From Planctomycetota bacterium (GTDB taxonomy: Bacteria; Planctomycetota; UBA1135; GCA-002686595), in the NCBI GenBank assembly GCA_029212955.1, contig JARGOW010000120.1, positions 1 to 8,816 of the forward strand: a stretch of DNA of 8,816 nucleotides, read 5' to 3'. Numbering within the stretch: the first letter of the stretch is position 1; every line of letters starts with the position of its first letter. The translations under genes and the position numbers were made by a program. Below, one piece after another: positions 6,513 to 8,816 of this stretch. The notes beneath the pieces were generated by a model that saw only the letters and a list, made by a program, of their open reading frames with translations, ran no database searches and was not told where the DNA came from.

Positions 6513-6547
6513 AATGGGCGCACCCCCTTACTGGGGATGCGCCCATT
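6513..6547. terminator. Bidirectional intrinsic terminator
   Basis: AATGGGCGCA (6513-6522) is the perfect complement of TGCGCCCATT (6538-6547); inside, CCCC (6523-6526) pairs with GGGG (6533-6536), leaving one bulged A and a 6-base loop. On the minus strand the stem is followed by TTTTCGTTT, and on the plus strand by a weaker TTGCTTGTTTC. It sits between convergent genes, 32 bp after the small membrane-protein stop and 37 bp after the protease stop, so it can end both transcripts. Confidence 0.85.
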
Positions 6548-6583
6548 GCTTGTTTCGGCAGCCTCAAAAGAGACCCAAATCGA

Positions 6584-8410
6584 TCAATAGAATGTAATCG
6601 AGACCCCGTTGGTGAAGTTAGAAGTACTCGTAGGGTCCTGATCCCGGAACCAGCCCTGGAAGTTCCAGGTCTCACCGGCCACGACAGGCGCGGCAGGGAG
6701 CACCGGAATGGAGGTCAAGTCCACGGGCACTTCGAATTCGCCCGTAGCACCGGAATTGCGGATTTGTGCATTGAGGCGTCCGATCGGCATTCCCCCACCC
6801 ACGCAAAGAACCCCCTGGCTTCCTCCTGCGAAGACCACGGCATCCTGGCCCTTGGAGGCCAGGAAGTACCCGAATTGATTGAGGGGCATTTGAATGGCGG
6901 TCAAGGTCAAATCATTGGCGGCAACCTCTGCGTCGCCGGTGGCCTGAATCTGTGCAGGGCTCCCCGACGAGTTCACCAGGGAGAAGCAATAAGAAGTCGC
7001 TCCGAGCCCGTCCAAGGCCAGCACGGCTAGGGCGGACTGGTGCAGATTCAGTCGCCCGCCGGAAACGGTCTCATTGGACAGGGCGGGCAAGGCATCCACG
7101 CTGTCGATCAGAATTTCCTTGAGGGTCAAAGCGGCGAGCCCGGGGTTGGCCTGGAACTGGGCCTGCAAGGCAGGAGGTGCAACGCTGTGTAAGAAGGCCA
7201 CCGCACCGGCCACATGGGGGGTCGCCATGGAAGTGCCCGTCAAATTGGAATAGCCACCATTGGGCACCGTGCTCAGAATGCCCACACCCGGTGCAGCCAA
7301 GTCGATTGTGTTCTGTCCGTATCCGGAAAAGGTGCGTTGATCGTTGCGGTCCGTGGCGGTGACGGTCACGAGCCAGTCGCTTGAGCAACCCGTGGGAACA
7401 TCCCCTTGGACATCCACGTTGGTGGGCGCGTTGGCCGTTGCGGCGCAGCTAAGAATACCGACAGCTCCCATATCGTCGTAGGCATCGTCCCAAGCGGGAT
7501 AGGAGCCGGAAGCGCAGTTTGCGTTGTCGATGCCAAAGCTGGAGTTGGTCACCACCACGTTGGCTCCTTGGGTTCCGCCGGAGGAAAGCCAGAGGCCTTT
7601 TTGATCCCGGGCATACCCGTAGGCGATCAAAACGGTAGAAGTCTGCGAGGACGATCCGGCGATGTGCATGAGCTTGGAGTTCCAGTTCACCCCCACCACG
7701 CCAAGGCGGTTGTTGCCTCTGGCTCCAGCGGTACCCGCCACGTGTGTCCCGTGGGTACTCGAAGGCACCGAGCCGTTGTTGCTGTAGGCGTTCCAGCCAA
7801 ATCGGTCGTCCACGTATCCGTTGCCGTCATCATCGACACCATTGGCGCCATTCATTTCAGCCGAGTTTTCCCAGCGATTGGGAAGTAGGTCGGGATGGGT
7901 CGAATCCGCCCCCCCATCCACAATGGCGATCACCACATCGGAGGAGCCGGTGGAAAGGTCCCATGCCTCAGGCGCGTCGATATCCGCGTCGGGCGTTCCT
8001 CCGCCCTGGCCCGTATTGTTCAAGCCGTACATACCTGAGAAGCTGGGATCATTGGGCGTGGTTTGCCGGGATTGCACCGGATGGTCCTCTTGGGCGTAGA
8101 TCACACCCGCACGGGATTGCAGGTCCAGCAAGACGCTCTCCACATTCAAGGTGGGCTGGATGTACACCAATCGGATGTTCAGGGACCGATACAGCAAAGG
8201 TCCCAAACGAAAGTCGGGCCCCAGCAGGGTTTGGATTCCAGCCCGGTCCAGATTGGCCTGGAAACGGACAATGACCTGGCTCTGGGCGAGATCCAGGTTG
8301 GATTGGGCGGATAGGCCCTCGGACGGTGCGGCCATCTCGGGGGTCTGGGGGATTGCCTGGAGCGGCATCGCGAGGGCGACCGCCGCCAGGGAGAACATGC
8401 GGAGAGTCAT
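6584..8410 (-). CDS. Secreted subtilisin-like serine protease (peptidase S8) with C-terminal extension
   Basis: A 608-residue exported endopeptidase. The frame can be read from a TTG at 8464, but the ATG at 8410 puts a normal signal peptide at the very N-terminus (M-T-L-R then a hydrophobic A/L/V stretch ending near A-M-P-L-Q-A) and is preferred. Residues about 45-115 resemble an inhibitory propeptide (V-I-V-R-F ... G-V-I-Y-A-Q-E-D). The catalytic triad is Asp165 (A-I-V-D-G-G), His220 (H-G-T-H-V-A-G) and Ser394 (G-T-S-M-A-T-P-H), with Asn289 for the oxyanion hole. An Asp-rich loop, D-D-D-G-N-G-Y-V-D-D at about 193-202, is a likely calcium site seen in many bacterial S8 enzymes. Residues about 470-608 form a beta-rich extension with two Cys (475, 536), resembling domains repeated on planctomycete secreted proteins. 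It is a single-gene unit ending at the terminator. Substrate unknown; nutrient scavenging from protein is plausible. Confidence 0.94.
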   Translation of the reverse strand: MTLRMFSLAAVALAMPLQAIPQTPEMAAPSEGLSAQSNLDLAQSQVIVRFQANLDRAGIQTLLGPDFRLGPLLYRSLNIRLVYIQPTLNVESVLLDLQSRAGVIYAQEDHPVQSRQTTPNDPSFSGMYGLNNTGQGGGTPDADIDAPEAWDLSTGSSDVVIAIVDGGADSTHPDLLPNRWENSAEMNGANGVDDDGNGYVDDRFGWNAYSNNGSVPSSTHGTHVAGTAGARGNNRLGVVGVNWNSKLMHIAGSSSQTSTVLIAYGYARDQKGLWLSSGGTQGANVVVTNSSFGIDNANCASGSYPAWDDAYDDMGAVGILSCAATANAPTNVDVQGDVPTGCSSDWLVTVTATDRNDQRTFSGYGQNTIDLAAPGVGILSTVPNGGYSNLTGTSMATPHVAGAVAFLHSVAPPALQAQFQANPGLAALTLKEILIDSVDALPALSNETVSGGRLNLHQSALAVLALDGLGATSYCFSLVNSSGSPAQIQATGDAEVAANDLTLTAIQMPLNQFGYFLASKGQDAVVFAGGSQGVLCVGGGMPIGRLNAQIRNSGATGEFEVPVDLTSIPVLPAAPVVAGETWNFQGWFRDQDPTSTSNFTNGVSITFY

Positions 8411-8575
8411 GATTCCAAGGAAGTTGTTGGGGACTTTGGGGAGAGAGAAGCCCGCATCTCCCAAGTTTTGGAGACGGGGCGTCTGTGAATACTCTATCCC
8501 TTTCCCGGCGGCCCACTACCCAATCTGGGTGAGAATCCGGGTCACTTGCGAGCTCCTACAGCGTTAGCGGGCTTG

Positions 8576-8601
8576 CAATTTGGATCAATTGCGCCAAATT
8601 G
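8576..8601. repeat. AT-rich inverted repeat, operator-like
   Basis: CAATTTGG (8576-8583) and CCAAATTG (8594-8601) are perfect complements separated by 10 bp, giving 18-bp centre-to-centre spacing. The local AT-richness contrasts with the GC-rich surroundings. The geometry suits a dimeric DNA-binding protein, but no regulator is identified. Confidence 0.4.
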
Positions 8602-8608
8602 ATGCCTG

Positions 8609-8626
8609 GGAGCCCCTCGGGGCTCC
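8609..8626. repeat. GC-rich hairpin upstream of the exported-protein gene
   Basis: GGAGCCCC (8609-8616) and GGGGCTCC (8619-8626) form a perfect stem, effectively 7 bp with a CTCG loop, followed by TTCTGATTCC on the plus strand. It resembles a weak terminator or a 5' leader structure, and ends 57 bp before the plus-strand ATG at 8684. Confidence 0.45.
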
Positions 8627-8683
8627 TTCTGATTCCTGCGCACTTTGCGCCAATCCCCTGCACACCAGCCCTCCACCCTCTCC

Positions 8684-8816
8684 ATGTCCAACCCCCGTAC
8701 CGCCAAGGGCCTTCTCGGCCTGCCCCTCGCCGGATTGATCTGCCTCGCCGGCGCCTGGTCCATTTCCGCCGCATTCCCCACCCAGGAACCGACCCCCACG
8801 GGTCAGACCACCCCCG
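8684..8816 (+). CDS. N-terminus of an exported protein (cut by window edge)
   Basis: An ATG at 8684 opens 44 codons with no stop before the edge. The translation begins M-S-N-P-R-T-A-K, then a hydrophobic segment from about residue 9 to 27 (G-L-L-G-L-P-L-A-G-L-I-C-L-A-G-A-W), then S-I-S-A-A-F-P-T-Q-E and a Pro/Thr-rich stretch. This is a classical signal peptide with a plausible cleavage after S-I-S-A. The Cys at 20 does not lie in a proper lipobox (preceded by Ile), so a lipoprotein is less likely. Third codon positions are strongly G/C, as expected of a real gene here. The mature function cannot be told from this fragment. It is divergent from the secreted protease and might share its control region. 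Confidence 0.65.
   Translation, partial: MSNPRTAKGLLGLPLAGLICLAGAWSISAAFPTQEPTPTGQTTP

Larger units (their letters stand above)
8411..8683. promoter_or_regulatory. Divergent intergenic region between protease and exported protein
   Basis: These 273 bp separate two divergent genes for exported proteins. The left half contains only the unlikely TTG-initiated extension of the protease frame. The right half holds an AT-rich inverted repeat, a GC-rich hairpin and the 9-mer TTGCGCCAA twice (8589-8597 and 8645-8653). No convincing -35/-10 pair was found on either strand by eye. Confidence 0.45.

Noticed and set aside
8411..8464. Longer protease starting at a TTG at 8464
   Set aside because: The 18 extra residues would put a polar stretch before the signal peptide, and TTG is a rarer start. 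The ATG at 8410 gives a normal export signal.

Overview
The window looks like chromosomal DNA from a GC-rich Gram-negative-type bacterium, most likely a planctomycete. That call rests mainly on the secreted subtilisin-like protease at the right end. From memory, its C-terminal ~140 residues (ending in a W-F-R-D...S-N-F-T-N-G-V-S-I-T-F pattern) resemble a domain common on secreted proteins of marine Planctomycetota. Weak or absent Shine-Dalgarno sequences also fit. No tRNA, rRNA, CRISPR array or mobile element was seen.

Layout. (1) 1-820, minus strand: the N-terminal 273 codons of an NAD-type malate dehydrogenase, cut by the window edge. (2) 872-5135, minus strand: four tightly packed genes, in transcription order a 119-aa coiled-coil protein (GTG start), a 598-aa single-pass membrane protein with a large cytoplasmic part and an extracytoplasmic BON/OmpA-like part, a 161-aa Ras/Rab-type small GTPase, and a 510-aa soluble histidine kinase. 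(3) 5136-5334: a divergent intergenic region with a strong hairpin. (4) 5335-6060, plus strand: a PhoB/OmpR-type response regulator. (5) 6176-6481, plus strand: a small single-pass membrane protein of unknown function. (6) 6513-6547: a bidirectional terminator. (7) 6584-8410, minus strand: a secreted S8 protease. (8) 8411-8683: a divergent intergenic region with repeats. (9) 8684 to the edge, plus strand: the start of an exported protein.

The part most worth attention is 872-6060. A Ras-like GTPase is embedded between an envelope-spanning OmpA-like protein and a cytoplasmic histidine kinase, with a divergent response regulator that is the obvious candidate phosphorylation partner. The kinase has no membrane segment. 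A reasonable model is that the envelope protein senses or transmits a state of the cell wall or envelope, the GTPase acts as an intracellular switch, and the kinase/regulator pair converts this to transcription. The coiled-coil protein and the cytoplasmic part of the OmpA-like protein share an RW-x5-LL-x-G motif, suggesting a common docking partner. I recall similar GTPase/OmpA/sensor gene sets in other bacteria from general familiarity, but know of no experimentally defined function. The pathway model is inference.
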